Of a stretch of DNA of 64,000 bases, positions 33,771 to 45,180 are shown one piece after another. The stretch's first letter is position 1. Each line of letters starts with the position of its first letter. This DNA comes from Dendrobium chrysotoxum. Taxonomy: Eukaryota > Streptophyta > Magnoliopsida > Asparagales > Orchidaceae. Below the pieces are notes generated by a model. The model was not told the DNA's origin. It searched no databases and worked only from the letters and a program-made list of their open reading frames with translations. The translations under genes were made by a program, and so were the position numbers. The DNA lies in assembly GCA_019925795.1 (NCBI GenBank), contig CM034304.1, forward strand, positions 11,471,471-11,535,470. Direction: 5' to 3'.

Positions 33771-35003
33771 TGAAAGTTTGAGGAGATTGTGAGACCTCAA
33801 ACAACTACTTGGAGGCGCACCAAGAGGAGGGTTAATTTGTAATTTAAAAAAAATGCTTGCTTCAAAATAATAATGATAATATTTTTTGAAATAAAAATTT
33901 CAATAATTGACAATACCAAATTTTAGTTGATTGCGGAAGTGAATGATTTTGTCATAATTAATTAACTATAATGATATTCTAACTTTTGAAATAAAGTAAT
34001 AATCATTAATTTTTCTAAGTAGTTATCATAGAAATAAAATATGGAAAAAAGTAAAAGTATGATAGGAAAAACAAGCACAATAGAAATTTTATAGTGGTTT
34101 GGTTAACCTTGACCTACGTCCACTCCCTAGAGTCCTCCATTCTGAGTATTGCACTAGAAACAAGTGATTTTCTTTTTACCCCAATAACAAGGCAGAGAAG
34201 CCCTTACAAAATCTTTTCCACCAAACCCTAGTACGGAAGAGTGCCAAAAGCTATATCACCATCCTGGTGACGGCAACAAACCTTCTATCATTTTCTCCTT
34301 TCTGGAGAAGGTAGAGTACCTCATTCTCCTTTTTCTTCATCCTGGAGAAGGCAGAGAACCTAGAGATTTGACTTTGAAGCCTCTCCTAAGAAAAACTTCA
34401 AGGACTCGTAAGGCCACAGGAGGAATCAGATGCAAGCAAGCCTGAAGCAACTGTTTCAAAAACTAGGCCCATCATATACTATGTAAATAGTTATTTAGAC
34501 AAACTATTCAAATTTTCAAACATATGGTATAGTACAATCGTGAGGTTGTCCAATATGATCTGTTTAATTTCTCTACATTTGTATAGGACCATCTCTGGGA
34601 TGATTGAAAATTATCTCTATCAATTATATCGTACTGCTCTCATCGTACAGTACAGTTAGTTGATTTCAAATGAGTCATCCAATACGATATGAATATCGTA
34701 CGGTATGATTAGTTCAGAAATAATGGTTTCATTTGGTACGACCTTTGGGATGACAAAATTTTATCTCTATCAATCATACGGTACAATCAAGATCGTACAG
34801 TATGATATGCTATCATTAATTAAACTATGATTTGATTGACTAATTATGGTGGATAATTTAAGTAATATTCCAAAATGTCGTATAATACAATTAGTTCAAA
34901 ATCAATTTTCAAATAACATACTTAGTTTATCTGGTGACTAGGGTTTGCAGATCAAAATGAATTATACAGTATAATTAGTTTAATACCATTAATAATTCAA
35001 TTA
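33771..35003 (-). repeat. 5' LTR of copia A
   Basis: It starts TGAAAGTTTG next to the PBS and resembles the LTRs at 38072 and 43037. It contains the TTTATAGTGGTTTGG and GACCTACGTCCACTCCC stretch typical of SIRE-type LTRs (family memory). The right end is set at about 35003 by weak alignment to the 38072-39276 LTR and could be off by some bases. A cluster of TCGTACGGTATGAT-like palindromic motifs lies at 34585-34985. Confidence 0.6.
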
Positions 35004-35059
35004 GTTGTTAAGACCTTTTTTAGAGTCAAAGCCCCTTAAAAAGCCGCTACCCACCCCTC

Positions 35060-38000
35060 CAAAGTTTAATGTCATTCCCCCCTATTACAGCTTGGAATAT
35101 CAAGGGTTTTAATAGCCCTGAGAAGGTCTTTTGTTTTAAGAAACTGAAGAGAAATCACTTTTTAAACATGATTTATCTTCTGGAGAATAAGATTTAGTTT
35201 CTAGCTTTATCGGATCCGTACTTTTATTCTGTTCTGTTCACAAAATCTTCAAAAATGAAATTTTTTGTCACAATTTTGACTATGCCAAGTCAGGTAACAA
35301 TTGGATTAAATGGAATCCAGACTCTCTTTTCTTTTCCCCCTCCCATTTAACCAAGCAGTCTATTTCAGGCCTTGTCAAAGGGGACTCTAATTCCCTTTTC
35401 CTTCTATCTGTGACATATACTTCTAACTCCTTTGAAGAAAGAAAACTTTTGTGGGATGATTTGAGATGTATCATCCCCAAAAATAATATCCCTTGGGTCA
35501 TTTTTAGGGATTTTAGTAGTTACAGGTTTTAGTATGAAAAGAGGGGGGCAATGCCATTCATCACTGCAAGTTCGGGCCTTTTAATGCTATAATTTTTTAC
35601 GCTAATTTGTTGGTTGTATCTAAAGGGAATTTCTTCACGTGGTTGAAATAGAGAGCTGGAAGCCCCATTCATATTAAATTAGATAGGGTGTTGGTTAATG
35701 AAGCTTGGTTGGACTCATACCCTTAGTACTTTTATAGTGTTGAACTATTCGTTCTTAGACCACTATCCTATTATCATGAATTCTTATGTTCCAACCCCTA
35801 CCAGGCATAGATTCTTGTACAAAAAACTATTGGGCTAGTTATAATGAGTATTGGGACACTCTTATTACTATTTTTGTCTGTCTGCCCCAACAGAATTTTA
35901 TTTATTATATGTACCATAAACTTAAACTCCATAAATGCACTATAAAGTTGAAAACATGGTCTTCCTCTAATTCTTTATCTCATCATCTTTCTGTACTTCA
36001 ATCACAACAACAAGCTTATCAAGAGAAGTTAGATGAGGACCCTCATAACCCCACTTTGTATATTATCCTTCAAAACATATATTTTGAGTTGGTTGACTGT
36101 GTTGTTGCCCGATCCTCTTGGACCATCCAATGTTCCAAGGTTAAATGGCTTTCAAATGGTGAAGATGATTTGAAATTTCTTTATTCTAAAATCAAGCAGA
36201 GAGGGCACTATAACAAGAAAGTAATTTTGGTTACCTTGATTGATCAGGCTTTTGAGTCTCCTCAGGGGATTGATGTTATCATCTAGCATTTCCAATCTCT
36301 CTATAATTCTCCCCCTCCGGCCACTTTAGACATCAGCTCCCTACCTCTTGGAAGCATCATTCCCCTGATATGCATTGAATCCTTAACCTATCCTATTATT
36401 GATGAGGAAATTAAAGGAGTTATTTTTTGTAGGTCCTCCATTTCTGCCCTTCGCCTGGATGGGTTTAGCTTTGATTTTTACAAGAATGGATGGAAAATTG
36501 TTGGTCCAACAATTTGTAGAGCTGTGAAATCATTCTTCTCTAAATCCTACCTCCCTAGATGTGTCAAGGCCACTACTTTATCTTTGATCCCCAAGAAGCC
36601 TCATGCCAATAGCCTTATTGATTTTAGGCCCATCTCTTTGTGCGGCACACTCTACAAAATTATTACCAAAGTCTTGGCCACTCATCTCAAACCCATTATG
36701 CCATAATTATCCACCCAACTAAGATGGTTTCATCAATAATTGCTTATCTATAGATAATATCATTCTTGCTACTAAGATTTTGGGGATGTTTAAGAAAAAT
36801 GAAAAACTAAAGTTATTTTGTGCCAAATTTCACATCAAGATGGCATTTGAAAGTCTCTAGGAACTTTCTACTTTCCAAGATGGCCTAAAAGGGATTCCCT
36901 TCTATGTTTTTTAATTGGAATAGAGCTTGTATATAAAATGTCAATTTCTCTATTTGTATTAACAGTGTTTTGGAAGGCTACTTCTCCTCTTTTTCTAGCT
37001 TGAGGCAACGCTACCCAGTGAGTCCCTACCTTTTTTGCATTATCATGGATGCATTCACAAGTATTATTGAATATAATTATATTGTTAAAGATTTTAAGGG
37101 GTTTAAAAAAGAAGGATTCTCTCTAATCCATTTGCTATAAGCTGATGATCTGTTTGTTTTTGGGACTGTTAATGGGTAGAATTAAAATATTTTTAAGAAT
37201 ATTTGCGACTCCTTTACTAAGTTCACTACTCTTCTTGCTAATCATGAAAAAAAGTTCTCACATAATATCCCCTAATTCTCATTCCCATGCTTAGATTGTC
37301 TCTTCTCTCCACATCAATTGACCTCTCACCAAATTCCCTTACATAGGAATTCCCATCTCTTCCAAGAAACCCAAGCTCTCATATTTCTCTCCTTTACTAG
37401 AGAAGATCACTAACCACCTTTCAAGCTGGAAAGCTAGATTACTTTCTTTTGGAGGTAGGTTATAATTTATCAAGTTAACCATCTCCAACACCATTTCCTG
37501 TTGGATCAGGGGTTCCATTATACCCAAAACTATTATTAAAAATATTGAGAAAATGTGTGTTAATTTTTTCTATTTTGGTGACCCTAATGCTAAGTGACTA
37601 CACCTTATATCTTGGAGCAATACTTACAAACCAAAATATGAGTATTGGGATCCGATCCTTGAATGCCCTCAAATACACCTTTAATTGCTCTACTATTTTT
37701 AGATTTTATAACTCCCCGTCCCCTCTTACTAGTTGGCTTGTTAATAAATACACCTCCCCTTGGATGCATCCCCTAGCCTCCGCTTTTGCCTTTTAGAAAT
37801 GCAATGTAGCACTACATCTAGAGTTAAGTCTAGATTTTCTATCAGGATTTCTCGAGGTTGCCCGATCTCCCTATACTAGGACCATTGGTGCAATGGTCCA
37901 AGCCTAAGTTAGCCATCCCGTGATACCTTAAGTTCCTCTCTGTCTCTCTTTAAGGCTCTTATATCTGAATCGATTGTTAATGGCGGTTGGAATTTTCCTT

Positions 38001-38071
38001 CTACACTGGACCCTTTTCTCAGGAATTTAATCTCCTCCATTCCTATTCAGCCCGATAGCTTTGATACCATT
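35060..38071 (+). pseudogene. L1-type LINE ORF2 remnant (endonuclease and reverse transcriptase)
   Basis: Non-LTR retrotransposon ORF2 would supply endonuclease and RT for target-primed insertion. The endonuclease starts at about 35085 with ITAWNIKGFNSPEK and carries the stretch SVTYTSNSFEERKLLWDDL near 35410-35465. RT block FRPISLCGTLYKIITKVLA lies at about 36625-36690 and the ADDLFVFG active-site block at about 37140-37163, preceded by a stop where the family has Y. A C-terminal piece near 37980-38060 ends at the boundary with a copia LTR. Many stops and frameshifts are present; ORF1, 3' UTR and poly(A) are missing. The longest open pieces are 35786-36286 and 36524-36706. Confidence 0.75.
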
Positions 38072-39276
38072 TAAAAGTTTAATAGTTGATTGTAAAACTA
38101 ATTAAATGTTGAAATGGCATACCAAGAGGAGATGAATTAGTGTCTTAAAAGACTTTTTTAAAACCTTTTTGAATTTAAAAATAAATACAAAATTAAATGT
38201 AGAATGGAATAACAAAATAAATCCTTTTTTTGTTTTTAATTTTGTGGAGAAAAGCAATTTACAAATTTTTTTGTTCTTTTTTGAGTTTTTTTGTTTCTTT
38301 TAAAATAAAGATTGAATCTAATCAAGCACAATGAAATATGTACCACAATAATAATCAAGCTCAACCCAGACTGAAAAAATAAATATGCAGGAAAGTAAAA
38401 ACTCTAAAAAGTAAATTCCAAAAGAGAATGAATGCAAACCAATTTTTTATAGTGGTTTGTCCAAATTGACTTTTTTCCACTCCCCGAAGTCCTCCTCTTT
38501 AGGTATTACACTAATCAATATTGACCTCCGTTAGCCCTATGGTTAGATAGAGAATCCCATACAAACTTAACTTTAACCTCCTCGGTGTGGCGAAGTAGAT
38601 AAAATCTCTTTTACATCATCGGTGTGCCAGAGCAGTCAAAATCCCTTTCACCTCCTCAGTGTGGTGGAGATACAAAATCCTTTCACCTCTTTGACGAGGT
38701 ATAGTAGTTGAAATCTCTTTCACCTCCTCAGTGTGACAGAATAGCCATCAATCTTTGACACCAAAGGATTTTTCATAGAGCTTCCCTCAAGGTAAATATT
38801 GATACATGGAGGAACTTAAGTTCAAGCTGGCTGGAGAAATTGGGTGAAACTCCTCTCACACTCCCTTGAAACCCATAAGAATCTTCTCCCTCTTACACAA
38901 CCTCACCCATTCTCTCGTGTTGCTCAATGCTCTCTCTTCAACGCTCCCTCAAAAGAAACAGACCTTTAGCTATCCAAAGACTCCTTTAAAGTCATAACAA
39001 GTCAAAATCCTTTCACCTCCTCAGGCTCTGGGATTGCTACAATCTTCTCCTTTTTGATGATGATAAATACTATTAGTTGGAATTACAAGTTAATTTTAAC
39101 TTTCTAATAAGTTCACCCCCTTACTAAGTGATTTCTTTTATAAATAGGGAGAAACTTTATTTAATATATATTTTTATTTTTATTTAATTATTCAGCAAAT
39201 ATAAATCACATTCACAATAAGAACTAAAATCAAATAATATAAATTATATTAATAAAATAAAATAGTTCAACCAACA
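38072..39276 (-). repeat. 3' LTR of copia B
   Basis: The minus strand begins TGTTGGTTGAAC at 39276, directly after the purine tract AAAAGGAGTAGGAGGTAG (39294-39277), which fixes it as a 3' LTR. It ends at about 38072. Internal repeats with the wording CACCTCCTCAGTGTGG recur between 38570 and 38750 (four or five copies, about 45-65 bp apart). The 5' LTR copy at 43037 is truncated after about 350 bp. Confidence 0.7.
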
Positions 39277-39399
39277 CTACCTCCTACTCCTTTTGATATC
39301 ACTAAAGGAGGACCTAAAACAGAACAACAAAAATATTAAAATAAAAAGTACAATCATCTAAAAAAAACTAAAAAATAGTTTATCATAATAAATAAACTG

Positions 39400-40119
39400 T
39401 TGTACAAAATATTCATCAAAAAGCCCCTAATTAGGCGGTTGTGGTGTAGGTTGGAGTAGTGGTGTAGGGAGGAAAATTGGTTGCTAAATTAAGAAAGATT
39501 TGCCTTGTGCTGCTTTTGTATTTGGTGCTGTAATTGATCTTAGAGATATATAGACTCCTAGAGGTGGGTCTTTAGTAGAAACTCTAAAGATCATAGTGCT
39601 GGTGTTAGGAGGTGGTGGCTAAAAAATTGGTTCTAGTGCTAGTACCGATGCCTCAAGTGCTGGTGTTACGCCTTCCTCATCAAAATTATGCCCCTCCACT
39701 ATAACCTATGTCCCACAGTATTTATCACTAAGGAGCAGGTAGATGGTACTATTTGTATAAAAAATAGGAAAGCGGTCGGCTAGTACATGGTATATTAGGT
39801 TGTATTTTGAATCTAGAATATAAGCTGTGATGGGTCCTACTGCAAGATTCTACTTATGTCATGCTCTAGGATTCCTAAAAGTGGTAAGATTTTTAATATA
39901 GTGAATAATCATGTCTACTACATTAAATTTTATGCCAGTCATGCAAACATAAGTCACAATAGATAATAAGGGTGTGATGTTGACTCTTTCTCCAGCTTTA
40001 GGAAGGATTGAGGTTATAAGAACATGCTGGATAAAAAAATAGTGAAGAAACGAGAAAACAAAACTAGAGATATAATAATCTAAAACCGCAACTTTCCTCC
40101 AAAGAGAAACTAAACACAC
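39400..40119 (-). pseudogene. Env-like / downstream ORF remnant of copia B
   Basis: An 86-codon frame (39859-40119) reads ILPKAGERVNITPLL and GIKFNVVDMIIHYI, reminiscent of the plant transposon protein domain found downstream of pol in some SIRE-type elements. Further left the decayed sequence becomes proline-rich. Its place between RNase H and the purine tract fits the env-like ORF of SIRE elements. The assignment rests on position and loose resemblance; function is unknown. Confidence 0.4.
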
Positions 40120-40249
40120 AAATATGCATCAAACTCAAAACATAGACTAAACATATGAACAAAGTAAAAAATAAAAACATGAAAGCAACACAACTAACAT
40201 GCAAATACCTTGATTTTCTAAGCAATATTGTTAGTCATACCAAATATAG

Positions 40250-40530
40250 TCTTGAATGCGCTAAAAGGTATTATAGTTCAAGGATTTAGTAAAGATCTCT
40301 GCTAATTAGTTTTCTGTATCAAAATGTAGTAATTCTATATCTCTTTTAGCTAATGTTCTCTATGAATTGTTGAATTTTAAGCATCATGTTTTTTATTAAA
40401 AGAAAAGTGTTCCAACTTGTCAATAGATTTGCTTTTATTTTCAGAAGATTTCATCTAAGTGTACTTAGTGTAATCATCAAGATAATACAAGTCTAATTTA
40501 CTTTCTTCCAAAACTTATGCTATAAATAGG
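40250..40530 (-). pseudogene. Copia B RNase H end and flanking pol fragment
   Basis: The minus strand reads IELLHFDTEN and LAEIFTKSL with stops between, the typical copia RNase H C-terminus. Immediately upstream a KH..HREH piece fits the KHIDIRYHFIREH motif of the same domain. Further right (about 40450-40530) a possible DDYTKYTWMK integrase-like piece follows with the central pol missing. Confidence 0.55.
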
Positions 40531-41130
40531 TCCAAGTCCAATTGAATCATTTCCAATGATCATGTACTGACTATATTCTTAATTAGATTAAATGAGGTCT
40601 TTGTTTTCTTTTGTCAAACTTCATAAGAGTGTTATTAAAAAAGTTCTATCTTAGGAATACTTCTAAACTAATTCTAACAAGGACATTTTCCAAAGTACTC
40701 TTAAGCTAGCATGCATTGATTTCCTATGACATAATCATCACTCATCAAATATTATTTTCAAAATAGTAACCATCATTTATCAAAAAGTATTTTAAAATAA
40801 CTACCATCACTAATCAAACATTATTTTAAAATAATAACCATAACTTATTTTTAATATAATTTAAATTAGTTTGTTAATTCCTAAACCTTCCAACACTATT
40901 CTATCAATCTGTATTACTAGAAATTTAACATTGAAAACCTTTTGCACAAGATTATATGATGCTTTAAAAGATTGTGCATTAATCCTACTACTAATATAGT
41001 ATTTAAATAATAAATTTATCAACTTCATGTTATATTACATCTAATCACTACTTTCTAGTAATAATGTCTTCTAATGTAAGTCATCCTTTATTTATGGCCT
41101 CTGGTAAGATAAAGTGTTTCAGATGTCCAA
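40531..41130. other. Decayed interior of copia B, no recognisable frame
   Basis: AT-rich sequence between the pol fragments and protease. A short imperfect repeat AAATAATAACCATCA-like occurs three to four times at about 40740-40850. No gene is seen. Confidence 0.4.
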
Positions 41131-43000
41131 TTTTGTGTTGTTTGCATCCACTGTCCAAGTATTATTTTCTCTCACTAGATCTCTTGTGAGAGCACTCCTG
41201 CAAACTTAATCAAAAGTTAAATTTGTGAACCTAAGTGGGTTTGGGTCCCACCTTATACATTAATGTATGAATGTTATGTTGTAATGCTGATGCTTTATGA
41301 CTCCAAATTAAATGTATTATATTGTATAATATGCAAGTGCGTGCAATGTGTTCTAATATGCCAAAAGAATAGCATGTAACCCCTAAAAATGGGTTTACTA
41401 GTATATATGGGGGATAGTGTCTCTTCCTATGAATGTGTGATGCGTGTTGTGTCCAATGCTGTGGCTTTGTATGTATAGGCCCGAGTGTATTATTTTGTAA
41501 TACATTTATTTTATGTATCAAATGTTCAATTTCACTCTTTTTAATGCCTAGTTGAACTAATAATTCATGCTCTTTGCTACCCATTTCTAATACAAGCTCT
41601 TCTAATTTCTTGAATGCTTGTTCTAATTCAAGAAGCTCATTTTTCAAGGATTCATGTTTCTTTAATAGTTTAATATGACTTTTTTTTTGTTAATCAAATT
41701 CATCCATTAGTGATTCGTACTACTTATTTAATATAATGTGCTCAATTCTGAATATTGAATGATTAATAGGAAGTATCATGCTGTTTCTTTAAGGTTGAAA
41801 ATTCTCTTATAAGGGATGAGGGTTGCTTTTTTAAATTTTTGTATGAACCATGCATTCGTTCAAATATAGAAAATAATTCATCATATAAAAGTTCACATAC
41901 CTCATCCTGATCAGAGTTTCCAACACTATCTTTTGCCAATAAATAAAGGTTAGTTACCTCATCTTCTAGTTTTGATTATGAGGAGTCTAAATCTGAGTTT
42001 GCCCAAAATGCTTTTATCATCTTCTACTTCCCCTTTTTTGAAATGGATTTTTCTTCGCCCTTTTTCTTAGTGGGGTGATGCTTAAGGTTGAGGTAATCTA
42101 TTTTCAAATGTTTAGGCTTCCTGTATGCAAAATAAATAGTGTCAGATGAAAATTTATTGAACTTGCCACTTTTCCTTTGGATATTTTTATAGTGGCACTT
42201 ACGTTTTCATTTTAGGTAACTGTTAAATTGGCAAGTCATCAATGCCATATCCTTGCTCACATTAACTCTTGAATCATTGCTCTTGGTACAGTCAACCTTA
42301 AATGTCATAATTATTTCTATCTTCCTGTCACTCGCATCTAAAATTCTTTTGCTCATATTTTGCTCATAAGAAATAAGAGAGCCTAGAAGATTGTCAATAG
42401 AGTACATATTAAGATCCTTTAATTCAAATATTGTAGTGACTTTAACATCAAAAGAATTAGGCAAACAATGAAGTATTTAGTTAACTTTTATGAATTAGAA
42501 ATATCCCTACCTAAGGCATGCAAAGAAGTGACTCTCTTGGTGAACCTAGTATACATATAAGATAACTAGATTTCATGCAAAATAATTCATTTGCATGTAA
42601 TAGAAAATTTAAACCTGATTGTTTCAATATATTAGTTTCTTCATAGGTAATGCACAATCTATCTCATATTTCCTTTCCAGTAGTATAAGTAGATACACAT
42701 ATATAATCTTCATATTTCAATGAATAGAAAAAATAGTTTAAGCATTTTGTAATTAGTTGAGCTAAATCCCTATCTTTTATAATCTATTCAACAAAAGGAA
42801 TTTATTCTTTCATGCCATTGACAATACGAGATGGTACAACATATCCTACTTGAATCATATGCCACATGCATAAATTAATAGATTGCAAATATTTAGAAAT
42901 GTAAAGTTTTTATTGTATTTCAAAAAATCAAAAGGTTTGTTATTAAACCAAGGTGGATGAGTAATATAATAACCTTCAGTAGTGTTACAATTTCAGAAGT
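41131..43000 (-). pseudogene. Copia B gag and protease remnant
   Basis: The gag start is near 43000-42830 (EGYYITHPPW, ACGI), the UBN2-type middle at 42207-42464 (MYSIDNLLGSLISYEQ and DMALMTCQFNSYLK) and a coiled-coil-rich tail at 41231-41647 (ELLELEQAFKKLEELVLEMG). The protease site YLDSGC is at about 41150-41170 with the DSG triad intact. Frameshifts and stops separate these pieces. The parallel region in copia A is 13655-15284 plus 33562-33750. Confidence 0.7.
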
Positions 43001-43385
43001 GTGCCATTGGATCAAACTCTAGGTGTTAAAACCATTTGAAAGTTTTTATATTTGGTTATGAAACTAATGAACATTGATATGGCACACTAAGAGGGGGTGA
43101 ATTGGTGTTTTAAAAAACTTTTTCAAAACCCTTTTAAATATACCAAAAATTCAAATTTTAATATAGAAGTCAATAACAAAATAAAAACTTTTTTTTAATT
43201 TTATAGAAAAAAGTAATTAATAAATATTTTTGTTCTTGTATTTTTTTGATTTTTTGATTTTTTTTAAACAAAGATCAAATCTAATCAACCATAATGAATT
43301 ATGTATTATAATGATAATTAAGCTTAACCCAGATTGTAGAAAATAAATATGCAGAAAGTGAAAATTATAGAAAGTAAATATGAAA

Positions 43386-45180
43386 AGAAAAAGATTACAT
43401 GTGTGTATCTACATGAAAATAAAAAGATTACATGTGTGTAAATATGTGTATTCCTAGATCTCTATCGAGCTAGTAGGGTGTGAAAAGAAAGATTCTTAGT
43501 CTTCCTATAATTTTACTATCTCCATTGAACCTAAAATATTCAAACATCTTATCTCTATGTATTGCAATATTCCATTTTAATATTCCTATCAATTCTCTTG
43601 CATTCCTCCATCAAGTGAATACATCACAACAAATGGCCATTATATGTATTAACTAGAGATATTAAAAATATCATTATTTTCATTAAAGAATAAGAGTCTA
43701 TATTAGTATATGTACTTTGCATAATCAGCCCTAAATAAGTGATCTAGCCAGACATGGAAGAAATAACAAGCAAAATCATATTCATTTTATTCATAGAAGA
43801 ACAAAGTATAAGAGAAGTAGTAAGAAATTTATCATCAGTATGGATCAAAATATCATCTCTACACTCCTTTTTCTTCAGTTATAGATAAATGTCTCTGATG
43901 GAACATGTGTATGTAAAATCTCAAAAGGTAAAAGCTTGATAAGATATATGCACACGTAAAATATCACAAGAAATAAGCCTCATAAGATATATGATTATCT
44001 AAAAAATCTCAAAATACATAAACCTCAAAAGTTATAGGTACATAAAAAAATCTTAGCAGGCTAAAATCTATTGAAAGAAAAAAAATTCTTTAATTACTAT
44101 GCTCTAACTGGGGAGCAATATCGCGAAGATGCATAAAAGACTTGGTTTCCATTTCGGGGCAGGGGGTGGTACATGTTAACAAATGAGAATTATTCTTACA
44201 TAAAAATGGAAAGTTTATTATTTCAAATAAATTGGAAGATAAAGTAACTTATATGACATAAATTTGAATTGGAAACTACTAGAATTAAATCTAAGTTCAT
44301 GTGAACTCATGTTACATAAACTTATAGTTGATCTAAATGTCTCAATGAGACAAAAGCAACAATACCAAATATGGTCCAATTTGAGCCTAAAGGAGCCCAA
44401 ATAATACACTAGAAGAATAATTGGAAACCTCAAATATTAATTAGATGACTGAATGATCTCCAAATTTGACATGCTTATAGTGAAATTGAGGGGCTAGATT
44501 AGACAAATCCAAGAACCCAAGATCACTCAAATTTGACATTATTAAGGAACTTAGTTGCTAAATAAATGCTTTATTATCAAGGAAATCAATATGGGATATA
44601 CGATGGAATGTTTTGAATTAAGCCTCAAATTACTGAAAAGATTATAAATAGATCCCCATTCTTCACATGAGATGGGGGAGGAATAAATAGGAGAATTAGA
44701 GAGCTCTCTTATATTTTCCAGCTATCCCTGCAGATGACTAGCACAAGCTATTGTTGCCGACAATTACTGATACCATCGGTAATCACCATTGGTAAACATC
44801 GCTATCTTCAATCAATTATTAGGATTTAACCCTTTTAGTTGGTTTCAATTATTCACTTGTGGAGACCATACCACCATAATTCCTATAAAGGAAATGAAGC
44901 CATGGTGTTAGATGATAACTGTATATCTGTGGACACTTGATTTTTTTAATTTCTCTTAGAGAAAATATAAATTTATTTTCAGATAATCCCCTTTTCCTGT
45001 GCACTACAAGGAAGGGAGGATTCTTGTGCCACCTACACTATAGTGGATTTTTTTAACTAGGCTAGGGCCTATGGTTTCTGCCCTTTCAAGTTTTTCCACA
45101 TAAAAAGTTTTTTGATCATACTAATTTTTATCTATAAGAGCTAAATTTTTATACAATGCTGGGGCATAAAATGCATACTC
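43386..45180. other. Unassigned non-coding stretch with small repeats
   Basis: AAAAAGATTACATGTGTGTA occurs twice near 43396-43440. About four loose copies of an AAAATCTCAAAAGGTAAAAGC-like unit lie at 43910-44060. TTATAAATAGATCC at about 44642 resembles a plus-strand TATA box, followed by sequence like an LTR leader, so an LTR remnant is possible. The minus frame 44218-44433 has no recognised domain. Confidence 0.35.

Larger units (their letters stand above)
38072..43385 (-). mobile_element. SIRE/Maximus-like copia B, internally deleted
   Basis: On the minus strand: truncated 5' LTR (43385-43037), degraded PBS, gag (about 43000-41230), protease (about 41150), a large deletion, RNase H C-terminus (about 40390-40260), an env-like frame (40119-39400), a purine tract and the 3' LTR (39276-38072). 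It has the same family and orientation as copia A. Integrase and RT are almost entirely lost. Confidence 0.7.

Noticed and set aside
35280..35501. Minus-strand 73-codon frame
   Set aside because: Shadow of the LINE endonuclease region encoded on the plus strand.
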